This document shows positions 35,548 through 42,838 of a stretch of DNA of 64,000 nucleotides, in pieces. The notes under the pieces are model-generated. The model did not search any database. It worked only from the letters and a program-made list of their open reading frames with translations, and was not told the DNA's origin. How positions within the stretch are numbered: position 1 is the stretch's first letter; each line of letters begins with the position of its first letter. The stretch is from Qipengyuania gaetbuli (lineage in GTDB: Bacteria > Pseudomonadota > Alphaproteobacteria > Sphingomonadales > Sphingomonadaceae): positions 248,001 to 312,000 of the forward strand of contig NZ_JAIVLR010000001.1 in assembly GCF_020524765.1 (NCBI RefSeq), in the 5' to 3' direction. Position numbers and translations under genes: made by a program.

Positions 35548-35964
35548 ATGGATGCAAAACCTCCACATTTCCTTCGTCAATGGCGCACATTTCGAAACTT
35601 ATCCTTGCGCGATCTGGCGAAGCAAGCCGCGACAACGCCGTCGACCATAAGCGATCTCGAGACGTTCAAACTCCAGCTGTCACCAAAGTGGCTAAGCCGG
35701 ATTGCCCCTATCCTGCAGTGTCAGGAAGGTTGGCTCATTGACTACGATCCAAATGAATTTGATGGAGACCTGCTGGAAGCTTGGCGCCAGATTCCAGCGG
35801 AGAATAGATCTCAGGCCCTTCGTGTTCTCAAGTCATTCATTCCGGAAACCGCGGCACGTACGACGCAACATCGTCTATTTGGAGCGCTCAAAGGGAAAAT
35901 AGATATTCCCGATGATTTCGACGATTTGCCTGACGGCATTATCGATGAAATCGAAGGCCGGTGA
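35548..35964 (+). CDS. XRE-family phage regulator
   Basis: The 138-residue product starts with a helix-turn-helix of the XRE type: LSLRDLAKQAATTPSTISDLE at residues 18-38. The C-terminal half is acidic (DDFDDLPDGIIDEIEGR) and carries no peptidase motif, so it is not a LexA/CI-type self-cleaving repressor. It is the natural candidate for binding the two palindromes just upstream and keeping the lysogen. Confidence 0.75.
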   Translation: MDAKPPHFLRQWRTFRNLSLRDLAKQAATTPSTISDLETFKLQLSPKWLSRIAPILQCQEGWLIDYDPNEFDGDLLEAWRQIPAENRSQALRVLKSFIPETAARTTQHRLFGALKGKIDIPDDFDDLPDGIIDEIEGR

Positions 35965-35975
35965 CCGCCACCCGT

Positions 35976-36380
35976 TCAGCCGAGATCACGTCGTTTCTGC
36001 ATTCTCATCAGCGTCCCGGCCGATATCCTGAACACTTCCTCGATCTGGGCCGCGATCTCTGGCGTCATAGGCTCGCGGCCATCGAGCACAGGCTCCAGCG
36101 TCGCTTCCTCGATATCGAGCCGATCGGCGAACTCTCGGATCGTTAGCCCAGCTCGCTGCATTACCTGGCGCGAAACCCAGCGGCCCGGATGGACTGCAAA
36201 GCTGCGGTGTATGACCCGCCTGTTGATGATGATTTTGCGGTTGCTGAAGAGGCCATTTTCGAGCGCCAGCTCCTCGCGCGTCACCTCACCGGCCGCCAGT
36301 CGGCGAGCGTCTTCTTCGCGCGACCGTTGCTTACGAGCCCGGTGAGCCTCAATGCTCCAGTCTGACTCGTCTTCGGCCAC
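35976..36380 (-). CDS. HTH protein, HigA/VapI-like
   Basis: From GTG 36380 (AAGG just upstream) the 134-residue product has a charged N-terminal half and a C-terminal helix-turn-helix, LTIREFADRLDIEEATLEPV, followed by MTPEIAAQIEEVF, as in HigA-type antitoxins. The open frame continues to 36416 inside the upstream gene. No HigB-like toxin is adjacent, so a role as second phage regulator is as likely as an antitoxin role. Confidence 0.65.
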   Translation of the reverse strand: MAEDESDWSIEAHRARKQRSREEDARRLAAGEVTREELALENGLFSNRKIIINRRVIHRSFAVHPGRWVSRQVMQRAGLTIREFADRLDIEEATLEPVLDGREPMTPEIAAQIEEVFRISAGTLMRMQKRRDLG

Positions 36381-36391
36381 CCTTGAAGTTC

Positions 36392-36766
36392 CTAGTTTCC
36401 CGCAGCAATCGCCCAAAGGTATTTCGATATCCGATCTATCGCGTCATCGCCATCAAGGACCGTGTCGATGATCGATCGTTCGCCGAGGAAGCTGTCTTCT
36501 CGCCATGGACGCGAAACAAAATCAGCATACCGCTTCGGCGTCGAATGTAACCTCACAGCATCGTGCAGCCTTAATAACTGATCTAGGCGCTGCCACACCG
36601 GCCTCGAGACGATATCGAGCTCATGATTTCGCCAGCGCCGCAGCCATCCGGCATCTACCTTAAGCAATTTCTCGTACAAATCGTCGTCTAATGACCATGC
36701 CGCTTGCAATAAATCTAATAACGATTGACCGTAAATCGCAGGTCTCTGATATCTCTCAATTGGCAT
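36392..36766 (-). CDS. Possible Xre/MbcA/ParS-like protein
   Basis: The 124-residue product has a helical N-terminal domain (LLDLLQAAWSLDDDLYEKLL, then a WLRRW turn) and a C-terminal segment SIIDTVLDGDDAIDRISKYL that resembles the toxin-binding domain of Xre/MbcA/ParS antitoxins. The matching RES-domain toxin is absent. It is divergent from the phage structural genes and translated just before the HTH protein, so the two form a regulator pair. Family assignment is tentative. Confidence 0.5.
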   Translation of the reverse strand: MPIERYQRPAIYGQSLLDLLQAAWSLDDDLYEKLLKVDAGWLRRWRNHELDIVSRPVWQRLDQLLRLHDAVRLHSTPKRYADFVSRPWREDSFLGERSIIDTVLDGDDAIDRISKYLWAIAAGN

Positions 36767-36863
36767 AATGATAAAAACACCTAAATAAAAATGATTTTAC
36801 ACTGATTGATTATTTCAATCTGGCGCCGCAATATTCTCTTGTCACCGAAAGAGGATATTGAAA
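36767..36863. promoter_or_regulatory. Divergent promoter region of the prophage
   Basis: AT-rich stretch between the leftward regulators and the rightward phage operon. It contains an imperfect palindrome GATTGATTATTTCAATC at 36804-36820, a possible operator distinct from the TTGTCACGTGACAA sites. Confidence 0.5.
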
Positions 36864-37163
36864 ATGATTGAAATTGTTGACACCAAGCCGGAAGAAATTA
36901 AGGGCACCAACGCCCGCGGCAACTACCATTTTTTCAAGCAGAAGGCGATCCTGCGAGCCGTTGATCGCGACGGTATCGAAGAGGTTCGAACCTTTGCTGT
37001 CGTGTCCAACCCCGGCGAAACCTATGAACCGGGCGATGACTACGCCCTCAGCCCCGATTGCCTTTATTTGGCCCGCGACGATCGCGGCAACGATGTCCTG
37101 CGAGTCCGTCGCGGTGTGAAGCTCGTGCGGGTCGGCTCCGGCGCCCGAGCCAAAGCCGCGTAA
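36864..37163 (+). CDS. Phage ssDNA-binding protein (pV-like)
   Basis: The 99-residue product, from ATG 36864 with GAGG upstream, is a small beta-rich protein (NYHFFKQKAILRAVD, TFAVVSNPGETYEPGDDYAL, LRVRRGVKLVRVG) of the size and position of the inovirus gene V protein, which coats newly made single strands. No diagnostic motif exists; the call rests on size, fold impression and gene order directly before the coat genes. Confidence 0.65.
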   Translation: MIEIVDTKPEEIKGTNARGNYHFFKQKAILRAVDRDGIEEVRTFAVVSNPGETYEPGDDYALSPDCLYLARDDRGNDVLRVRRGVKLVRVGSGARAKAA

Positions 37164-37193
37164 CCAGATCTAGATCGACCGAAAGCGATCCAG

Positions 37194-37382
37194 ATGCCCC
37201 AGGCACTCTGCTCAATCGACGAAACCGGTGCAGTCACAACCTGCATCGAGCTCACCGAAGGGCTGGTTGCCTGGGGACCCTCCTCCGGCACGTGGGAAGA
37301 AGGTCTAGGGCTCATCCTGACCTGCTACTTCGCCGGGTTAACCGTGGCTTTTATCAGCCGCACCCTCCTCCAAAAGGATTGA
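37194..37382 (+). CDS. Small phage membrane protein, possible minor coat protein
   Basis: The 62-residue product has a short N-terminal part with two cysteines (LCSIDETGAVTTC) and one membrane helix (GLILTCYFAGLTVAFISRTLL) ending in QKD. Its position before the major coat gene fits an inovirus minor coat protein of the pVII/pIX kind. The exact role is inferred. Confidence 0.6.
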   Translation: MPQALCSIDETGAVTTCIELTEGLVAWGPSSGTWEEGLGLILTCYFAGLTVAFISRTLLQKD

Positions 37383-37388
37383 ACTACA

Positions 37389-37532
37389 ATGGAACCTACC
37401 CCGACTCCCGTGCAGTCCGCACTGCAGAACGCCGACCTCCAGGCTGGCCTCGCTGACGCTCAGGGCGCAATCATCGCTGCCGTCCTGATCCTCGTCGGCT
37501 TCGTCTTCGTCCGCAAGGCGTTCGGCAAGTAA
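37389..37532 (+). CDS. Major coat protein (pVIII-like)
   Basis: A 47-residue product, with AAGGA about ten bases before ATG 37389. It has an acidic, helical N-terminus (residues 1-26, no lysine), a hydrophobic segment GAIIAAVLILVGFVFV (26-41) and a basic end RKAFGK that would contact the phage DNA. There is no cleavable signal peptide, as in the Pf3 coat protein. Size, charge pattern and position between the small membrane gene and the pIII-like gene make this the main capsid subunit. Confidence 0.82.
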   Translation: MEPTPTPVQSALQNADLQAGLADAQGAIIAAVLILVGFVFVRKAFGK

Positions 37533-37535
37533 GCA

Positions 37536-37598
37536 ATGGATCTCTGGCTGGGCATCTTCCTCGGACTGGCGTTCGTCGCCGGCTGCCGATCAGCATGA
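37536..37598 (+). CDS. Putative 20-residue membrane peptide
   Basis: Four bases after the coat stop, an ATG opens MDLWLGIFLGLAFVAGCRSA followed by TGA. It is a single hydrophobic helix with FVAGC near the end. It could be a tiny virion or leader peptide; short length makes it uncertain. Confidence 0.35.
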   Translation: MDLWLGIFLGLAFVAGCRSA

Positions 37599-37646
37599 GG
37601 TAACCCGGAAACTCCCCTCCCCTTCCAATATCTCCCGCAGGACCCG

Positions 37647-39488
37647 ATGTTCCCGACCACGATCCACCGCTTCGCCCTCCCGCTGCTCATCATCGCAGCG
37701 GGAGGGTTTTCCGTTCCGGCCTCAGCTGGATACGTCGCCACACCGGCCATCGACAATCTCCCCATTGAGGCAGAACCAATCCGCCTCTGTGCCAATTACA
37801 CCTTTGACACGCGCGCAAACCTAATCGCTTGCTTCGAAACCCGCTTTCGCGACCATGTCGGCTACACAGCGATCATCGGCGAAACAATCGACGGCTCATA
37901 TGCAATCAACGCCGCCGACGGGGGCCAGTGTCAGCTCTACTCGCAATACGTCGTTCCGCGCCCGATCGGCTTCCGCGTCCTCGCTAAGCCCGGGATGTAC
38001 GATGCCAGCTCCTACTTGCAGTGGAATCCAAGCGCAGCATCAGGCAGGTTCATAGCCACAGAAGATGGCTTTGCGGGTAGTTACCTCTACTCCGACCCAT
38101 CCTGCACCAATTACACAACCTACCTGTCAGGTCAGAGAGCGCTGTTCCAGGTCAACGTGAACACAGCGCCCGGCGGGGCGAACGAGCCTCCTGAGCCAGT
38201 TCCGCACACGGCCGAAGACGACTGTCTCCTGCCATACGACTGGGTGGACTCCCAGAAACCAAAAACGCACATAGCTACGAAACCAGTCAACCAGCCTTTC
38301 AAGCCGGAAGTCGGTGACAAGTACTGGCGTCAAATTCCCACGGTAGCCAAGCTCCCGAAAGGGATTGCCAATGGCAGTTACGTCCCCGGCTCAGTCGTCA
38401 AGGTTCAAGAGGTAACGGGAAAGAGTTGCACCTTCCATCGACTGCAACAGATCCGCTTCACAAGCGAGTCTGTCGAGTGGCTCCAATACCTTGGGGCTCC
38501 ATCAGGCGAGGACGCTGAGGCAGAAAAAGGCATCACGCCAAAGGAACGCTCCGGCGCCACCAAGATCAGCAAACCCATCGTCGAATACGGCAAGCCCTAT
38601 GACGCCAACGGCAAGATCATAGACGAAGCCACCATCGAAGAAATCATGCTCGAGGTCATGCGCGAGCAAGGCATCGACATGACCGAGAACATCCAAGAGG
38701 CACGAGCCCAAGGCGTTGCGACAGAAACCATGAAGGTCAAAGTCGAATGCCAGCGAGGCGTGGACGGCCAGTGCTTGACCACGAACCACCATCCGGCGCC
38801 GCGCGAGCTCATCCGTGACAATCCCAGCTGTCACGATGCAATCGCGACCTGCGCCTGGAAGCCCTCGCCAACCGAGCCAGCCACGGCCGAAACCAAGCCA
38901 GAGCAGCTCACCCGCATGTCGAACGACGGGCAGAGCGTTGTCTACAACAACCCGTCGATCTACCCGAACACCCGCTATCCGGCGGCCATGGTCGCCGGTG
39001 GCACTGCTCCCGACACGACGGCTGATCCGGGCTCTGTCGCGAACCCGGGCGGATCTGATGTCGACGGCACTCCGGACGGCGCGGAAATCGGCGAATGCCT
39101 CCAAAACGAAAGCTGCGAGCTCACCGAAGGCCACGTCCGATCATACCTCCAGTCGATCGGCGTCGATGAAAATCGCGACCAGTCTGGCGATGGCGTTGCC
39201 AATCGCATCGTCGGCAACACGATTGCCAAGGGCAAGTGCGAGCACACCGAAAACAATTCGGCCTACTGCGGCCTTGCTGCCTCGATCGCCATCCTTGCCA
39301 ACCGCACCGTCGACCAGACCGGGGACTTCGTGTTCTGGACCGGCAAGCTTCGATACGGCGGAATGGCTGAAGGTGAGACCCACGAGGCCAAGATTCCTGG
39401 CGCCTTTCTCGACGCCATCGAAATCATCCTGAACATCATGCTCGCCCTTTCGGTGATGAGCATCACACTTCGCGGGAAACCCTGGTAA
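37647..39488 (+). CDS. Adsorption protein (pIII-like)
   Basis: The 613-residue product has a signal peptide ending PASAG (residues 1-28), a cysteine-rich N-terminal domain (LCANYTF...IACFETRF, GQCQLY, DPSCTNY), a long acidic/proline middle part, further cysteine pairs (CQRGVDGQC, ECLQNESC) and one C-terminal membrane helix (IILNIMLALSVMSITL) before a short basic end. This is the layout of the tip protein that binds the host receptor. It overlaps the pVI-like gene by one base. Confidence 0.82.
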   Translation: MFPTTIHRFALPLLIIAAGGFSVPASAGYVATPAIDNLPIEAEPIRLCANYTFDTRANLIACFETRFRDHVGYTAIIGETIDGSYAINAADGGQCQLYSQYVVPRPIGFRVLAKPGMYDASSYLQWNPSAASGRFIATEDGFAGSYLYSDPSCTNYTTYLSGQRALFQVNVNTAPGGANEPPEPVPHTAEDDCLLPYDWVDSQKPKTHIATKPVNQPFKPEVGDKYWRQIPTVAKLPKGIANGSYVPGSVVKVQEVTGKSCTFHRLQQIRFTSESVEWLQYLGAPSGEDAEAEKGITPKERSGATKISKPIVEYGKPYDANGKIIDEATIEEIMLEVMREQGIDMTENIQEARAQGVATETMKVKVECQRGVDGQCLTTNHHPAPRELIRDNPSCHDAIATCAWKPSPTEPATAETKPEQLTRMSNDGQSVVYNNPSIYPNTRYPAAMVAGGTAPDTTADPGSVANPGGSDVDGTPDGAEIGECLQNESCELTEGHVRSYLQSIGVDENRDQSGDGVANRIVGNTIAKGKCEHTENNSAYCGLAASIAILANRTVDQTGDFVFWTGKLRYGGMAEGETHEAKIPGAFLDAIEIILNIMLALSVMSITLRGKPW

Positions 39489-39895
39489 TGGCCCTTCCGA
39501 TAGCTCTTCCTGCCATCCTCGGCATCGGTGCCTGGGCAAGTCGGCTCCTCGGAGCCGTCAAGCTCTCCGCTGTCCTTTTCGCGATCATCAAGCTCTATTG
39601 GCTCTTCAGCCTGCTCGCGATGGCCTTCTGGATCGCCATCACCTATTTCGCCAAAGAGATCTTCACCTGGATCTGCGAGGTCGTCCTGTCGCTGGTCGAT
39701 ATCGTGCTTTCCGCCACCATGTCCGAAAATCCCGGGCCCAAGATCGTTGAGCTCGTCAGTCAGCTCCCCCCGTTCATTCTGGACCTCTGGGCGCGCTTGG
39801 GCCTCTGGACTGGCCTGTCGGCCGTTCTGGCGGCCTACAGTGCGAACATGGCTCTCCGCTGCATCCCGTTCGTTGGCGGGATCTTCCGAGGATAA
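39488..39895 (+). CDS. Minor coat protein (pVI-like, DUF2523 type)
   Basis: The 135-residue product has three to four hydrophobic segments and ends ANMALRCIPFVGGIFRG, typical of the DUF2523/pVI proteins found between pIII and Zot genes in inoviruses. It should help anchor the tip complex in the virion. Its stop lies three bases before the Zot start. Confidence 0.8.
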   Translation: MALPIALPAILGIGAWASRLLGAVKLSAVLFAIIKLYWLFSLLAMAFWIAITYFAKEIFTWICEVVLSLVDIVLSATMSENPGPKIVELVSQLPPFILDLWARLGLWTGLSAVLAAYSANMALRCIPFVGGIFRG

Positions 39896-39898
39896 TCG

Positions 39899-41260
39899 AT
39901 GGCTACCACACTCATCATGGGCCAGCCCGGGGCCGGCAAAACCAGTCTCGCCATGGAGCGTATTATGCTCCCGCACTTCGCTCTCGAGCCGAAGATCTTC
40001 GATCCGGACTCCAACGAGCTCGGCGAAGGCATCCTGGTCACCAACGTCCCGCTCGACCGTGACAAATGGGTCCAGCGCTTCGGCGAGGAAGCCGTCAACG
40101 AACGTCTCATCACTTTCCCCGAATTCATCCGCGACGAAGAGACCGGTGAAGAGCGCCGCCCATTCACCACCTGGGAGGATTTCGAGCCGCTGCTCGAGCT
40201 CCGCGACAAGCACGGCCGTGCGCCCCTCTTCGCTATCGATGAGGCCCACGAGGTCATCCCGAAAGGTATGCGCTTCCCGGTCGACAAGGAGACGGGCCGG
40301 CGGACGGACACCTTCCCGAACAAGCTTCTCCTGCTCTTCACTCGCCAGCGCCACTACCTCGCCAGCTTCGCCCTGGTCACGCAGGATCCCTTCAGCATGG
40401 CGCCGGACATTCTCAAGCAAGCGCATAGCTCGATCTACGTCGAGAATGCGGAGACCAAGGGCCGCAAGCATGCCTACACGCTGAAAATCTGGAACAAGGC
40501 TCCGCCGCGCAATTTCGCCACCTGCACGTTCGATCAATGCGATGACGCACAGCCTTCACCTCGGTCCTACAATCCCGAAACGCAGGCCTTCTTCGTCAGC
40601 AATAGCAAGAACAATCTGGGCTCTGCTGGCCGAGCTCTCGAGGGGCGTTACCGTCACTCCAAGCCCGTCTGGAAGCGTCCTGCCGTCCTGATGATGATCC
40701 CGGCTGTCCTCGCCCTTTTCTACTTCGTCGGCAATTTGCTCGACATGGGCGAAAGCCCGGCCAATGCGGCCGTGCCGACCCCTACTGCAGAAGGCGCCAA
40801 GCCGCTCGAGCCGGCAGCTTCTCCTGAGCCTGCCGACGAACTCGCCCAGGTCGAGGTCATCGACAATCTCGCGGCGGTCGAGCTCACTTCGATGGTGACC
40901 GAGCACCAGCGCAATGAAACGCAGGCTCGCACGGTCCTCGCGGCCGCATGGGGCAAGTTTCAGGGCAAGAAGGGACCCTTGCTGGTCACCCACTATCCCG
41001 GCACCGATCAGCCGTATCTGTCCCATCTCGCCGACTATGCGAGCTACTGGGGCTATGCCCTCGAGCCCATCCATTGCGGTTGGAAGCTCTCGCGATCTGA
41101 CAACACCCGCCACCTCTACAACCCGACCTGTCTAGGACTGTATCATGGAAAAACTCCCGCCGCCGACGTATCTTCCGGTTCGTCTGCATCCGGGCTGGAA
41201 CCAGCTCTCCCTGGAGCAACAGCTCAGCCTGCAGCACCGCCGCCGCCTCCCCCTGTCTAA
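39899..41260 (+). CDS. Zot/pI assembly ATPase
   Basis: The 453-residue protein has the Walker A motif GQPGAGKT at residues 8-15, the Walker B-type APLFAIDEAHEV near residue 115 and a single membrane helix near 262-282 (VLMMIPAVLALFYFVGNLL), with a periplasmic C-terminal part ending in a run of six prolines. This is the zonular occludens toxin/gene I family that drives extrusion of filamentous phage. The last 116 bases overlap a second frame. Confidence 0.93.
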   Translation: MATTLIMGQPGAGKTSLAMERIMLPHFALEPKIFDPDSNELGEGILVTNVPLDRDKWVQRFGEEAVNERLITFPEFIRDEETGEERRPFTTWEDFEPLLELRDKHGRAPLFAIDEAHEVIPKGMRFPVDKETGRRTDTFPNKLLLLFTRQRHYLASFALVTQDPFSMAPDILKQAHSSIYVENAETKGRKHAYTLKIWNKAPPRNFATCTFDQCDDAQPSPRSYNPETQAFFVSNSKNNLGSAGRALEGRYRHSKPVWKRPAVLMMIPAVLALFYFVGNLLDMGESPANAAVPTPTAEGAKPLEPAASPEPADELAQVEVIDNLAAVELTSMVTEHQRNETQARTVLAAAWGKFQGKKGPLLVTHYPGTDQPYLSHLADYASYWGYALEPIHCGWKLSRSDNTRHLYNPTCLGLYHGKTPAADVSSGSSASGLEPALPGATAQPAAPPPPPPV

Positions 41261-41324
41261 GCTGGCCAAGCCGGCTTTCTGGTTTGCTGCATCAGCCCTC
41301 TTCGTCGGTCTCATTTTTTTCTAG
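41145..41324 (+). CDS. Putative small membrane protein overlapping the end of zot
   Basis: A 59-residue frame starts at ATG 41145 inside zot and ends 64 bases beyond it. The product MEKLPPPTYLPVRLHPGWNQ... has a helical middle (LSLEQQLSLQHRRR) and a C-terminal membrane helix (FWFAASALFVGLIFF). A tail-anchored form like this is unlikely from random sequence. The Zot tail in the overlap is low-complexity (Pro/Ala), as if adapted to the second frame. Confidence 0.45.
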   Translation: MEKLPPPTYLPVRLHPGWNQLSLEQQLSLQHRRRLPLSKLAKPAFWFAASALFVGLIFF

Positions 41325-41445
41325 CGAGAGCGACGACGAGGACGACGACGACGAGCGAGCTTGTCGAGTGAGGAGCGAGGAGGATCGAGGAGGAGCGGAA
41401 GCGAAAAAGTCCAAAACAAATAATGACTTCATCTATTGTGAACAG

Positions 41446-41460
41446 GCCAAAAGGGCCTAA
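41446..41460. terminator. Possible short hairpin terminator
   Basis: AGGCCAAAAGGGCCT forms a five-base stem after the morphogenesis genes; the downstream sequence is A-rich rather than T-rich in the plus direction, so the call is weak. A GACGA/GAGGA-rich run (41325-41400) precedes it. Confidence 0.3.
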
Positions 41461-41495
41461 AATGGATACATCAAGACCACTGAGGAAGTCGCGCA

Positions 41496-41702
41496 ATGCT
41501 TACCAAAAACTCCTTCGATCACGAGCAGCCGGACCTAGAAGAATTTGATGCTCAAGGGCATTCCTACGTCGCCAGCAGCGATGGCGATCGGGTCATTTTT
41601 AGCGATGGGTACCAGGACGTCGAAATCACCATGGGTGAGATCCCGACCCTCATCCGCCTGCTCGAGCGCGTCCTCGGTTCCCGTTCCAGGCACGCCAACT
41701 AA
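41496..41702 (+). CDS. Small acidic phage protein
   Basis: The 68-residue soluble product (SFDHEQPDLEEFDAQGHSY...) has GAGGAAG nine bases upstream and ends with a helical LIRLLERVLGSRSRH. No family recognised. It opens a run of tiny genes between zot and rep. Confidence 0.55.
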   Translation: MLTKNSFDHEQPDLEEFDAQGHSYVASSDGDRVIFSDGYQDVEITMGEIPTLIRLLERVLGSRSRHAN

Positions 41703-41724
41703 TAGACGAATAAGGAAGTCTCAC

Positions 41725-41904
41725 ATGTCCCTCGAAGAAATCACCCGCATCGCCGCGATCTGCCTCAATGGCCTCTTCACACTCGTCACCATCCTGCTCG
41801 TCTCGCTCGCCGCGAATGGCATCATCAAGGTCGCCGACGCGAGCGATCGCATCGCGATCCAGCTTGAGCAGCAGGCGGATCCGTTCGCGTGGGAGAATCT
41901 GTGA
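41725..41904 (+). CDS. Small phage membrane protein
   Basis: The 59-residue product from ATG 41725, with AAGGAAG upstream, has one membrane helix (ICLNGLFTLVTILLVSLAANGII) and an acidic amphipathic tail. Its stop shares a base with the next start (TGATG), showing translational coupling. Confidence 0.55.
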   Translation: MSLEEITRIAAICLNGLFTLVTILLVSLAANGIIKVADASDRIAIQLEQQADPFAWENL

Positions 41905-41996
41905 TGTTCTACAACCCACAAATCCTCATCGGCGCCGCCGAGATTGCGATCGTCGGTCTCTGGCTCGCTCTTTTCGCTGCCGAGATCTTCGAGTGA
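41904..41996 (+). CDS. Tiny phage membrane peptide
   Basis: A 30-residue product, MFYNPQILIG then one hydrophobic helix, coupled to both neighbours by overlapping stop and start codons. The size recalls inovirus pVII/pIX minor coat proteins (about 30-35 residues). Confidence 0.5.
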   Translation: MFYNPQILIGAAEIAIVGLWLALFAAEIFE

Positions 41997-42178
41997 CCCA
42001 TCACGCAGGCCGAGAGATCGCCAAGAAACGTAAGGCGCGAGGCCTCACGCAGAAACAGCTTGGCGATCTCATCGGCTATCAGGGTGACCCTGGCCGGACG
42101 ATCCGTAAAATCGAAGCAAAGGCGCAATTGTCGCCGCGTGTTCTGAAGGCGATCGATAGGGTCCTGAAGGACCTCTAG
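41993..42178 (+). CDS. Small XRE-family HTH protein
   Basis: From GTG 41993, overlapping the previous stop by GTGA, the 61-residue product is a bare helix-turn-helix: GLTQKQLGDLIGY followed by TIRKIEAKAQLSPRVLKAI. It could be a Cro-like regulator of phage replication or of the array of tiny genes. Confidence 0.65.
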   Translation: MTHHAGREIAKKRKARGLTQKQLGDLIGYQGDPGRTIRKIEAKAQLSPRVLKAIDRVLKDL

Positions 42179-42501
42179 GCCCGCGAGGTTACCAAACTCG
42201 GCAACTTGTCAAAATGCGCGTAAACCTATGTTTTACAGTGCTTTTCTTCGATCCTTTGCTGACCACTATTTGGTCGCATCCTACGGGATAATACCTAGGC
42301 TTTCGGACTGCATTTGTTAGCATGTTAACACGTTAACACATTGATTTTTATAAAATAAATCCGGTTCATGTATTGAATGGCGAATCGCATGAGGTAGACT
42401 GAAATGGCCAAGCCGGAGAGCTAATCCAAATCTTCGGCGCCAGCGTCACTGCAAGCCCATCTGCACGGCACAATGACGCACCTGAAGAAGGTCATTCGAA
42501 C
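42179..42501. other. Noncoding phage region, possible replication origin
   Basis: No gene is seen in about 320 bases between the HTH gene and the next small ORF. It becomes AT-rich towards 42300-42370 and holds two GTTAAC palindromes eight bases apart within TGTTAACACGTTAACACA (42323-42340). A Rep gene follows, so this is the best place for the phage origin, but no nick site can be named. Confidence 0.4.
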
Positions 42502-42726
42502 GTGTCACTTGCTGCACCTGCCCGGTCTCCCATCGCCATGGCCCTTGATGGGCTCAGCACTCACCGAAACGTCGTGCCGGCGTATTTCGTGAGGAGCAAA
42601 AACGTCTTCATCATCGCCGGCCTCGCCCGAAATAACGGCGGCGCTGTTGTGATCGACGACGCAGGCAAGATCGTCAGCATGGCATCGTCGAAACGCGACG
42701 CCCTGGCAGCGCTCGGCTGCGAATAA
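42502..42726 (+). CDS. Small phage protein of unknown function
   Basis: The 74-residue product has a compact beta-type core (KNVFIIAGLARNNGGAVVIDDAGKIVSMA) and no membrane helix. No family recognised. It is followed by a hairpin. Confidence 0.5.
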   Translation: MSLAAPARSPIAMALDGLSTHRNVVPAYFVRSKNVFIIAGLARNNGGAVVIDDAGKIVSMASSKRDALAALGCE

Positions 42727-42732
42727 AAAAGG

Positions 42733-42759
42733 AGCGGGTAGACAAGCCACCCGCCCCTT
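42733..42759 (+). terminator. Hairpin after the small phage gene
   Basis: GCGGGT and ACCCGC form a stem around AGACAAGCC, a few bases after the stop codon at 42726; only a weak T tail follows. Confidence 0.45.
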
Positions 42760-42838
42760 CGCGTCACTTCTGCAAAAACCTTAATACTTACACGACGCGA
42801 AAAAGCAACGGCTGTCTACCTCTTTAACGAGGTAAACA

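Noticed and set aside
35976..36766. Complete toxin-antitoxin system in the prophage
   Set aside because: Both products look like DNA- or toxin-binding antitoxin domains; no toxin domain is encoded by either or by a neighbour.
41462..41548. Short frame starting at ATG 41462
   Set aside because: It encodes only a few dozen basic residues without a motif and overlaps the better-supported gene at 41496, which has a good ribosome binding site.
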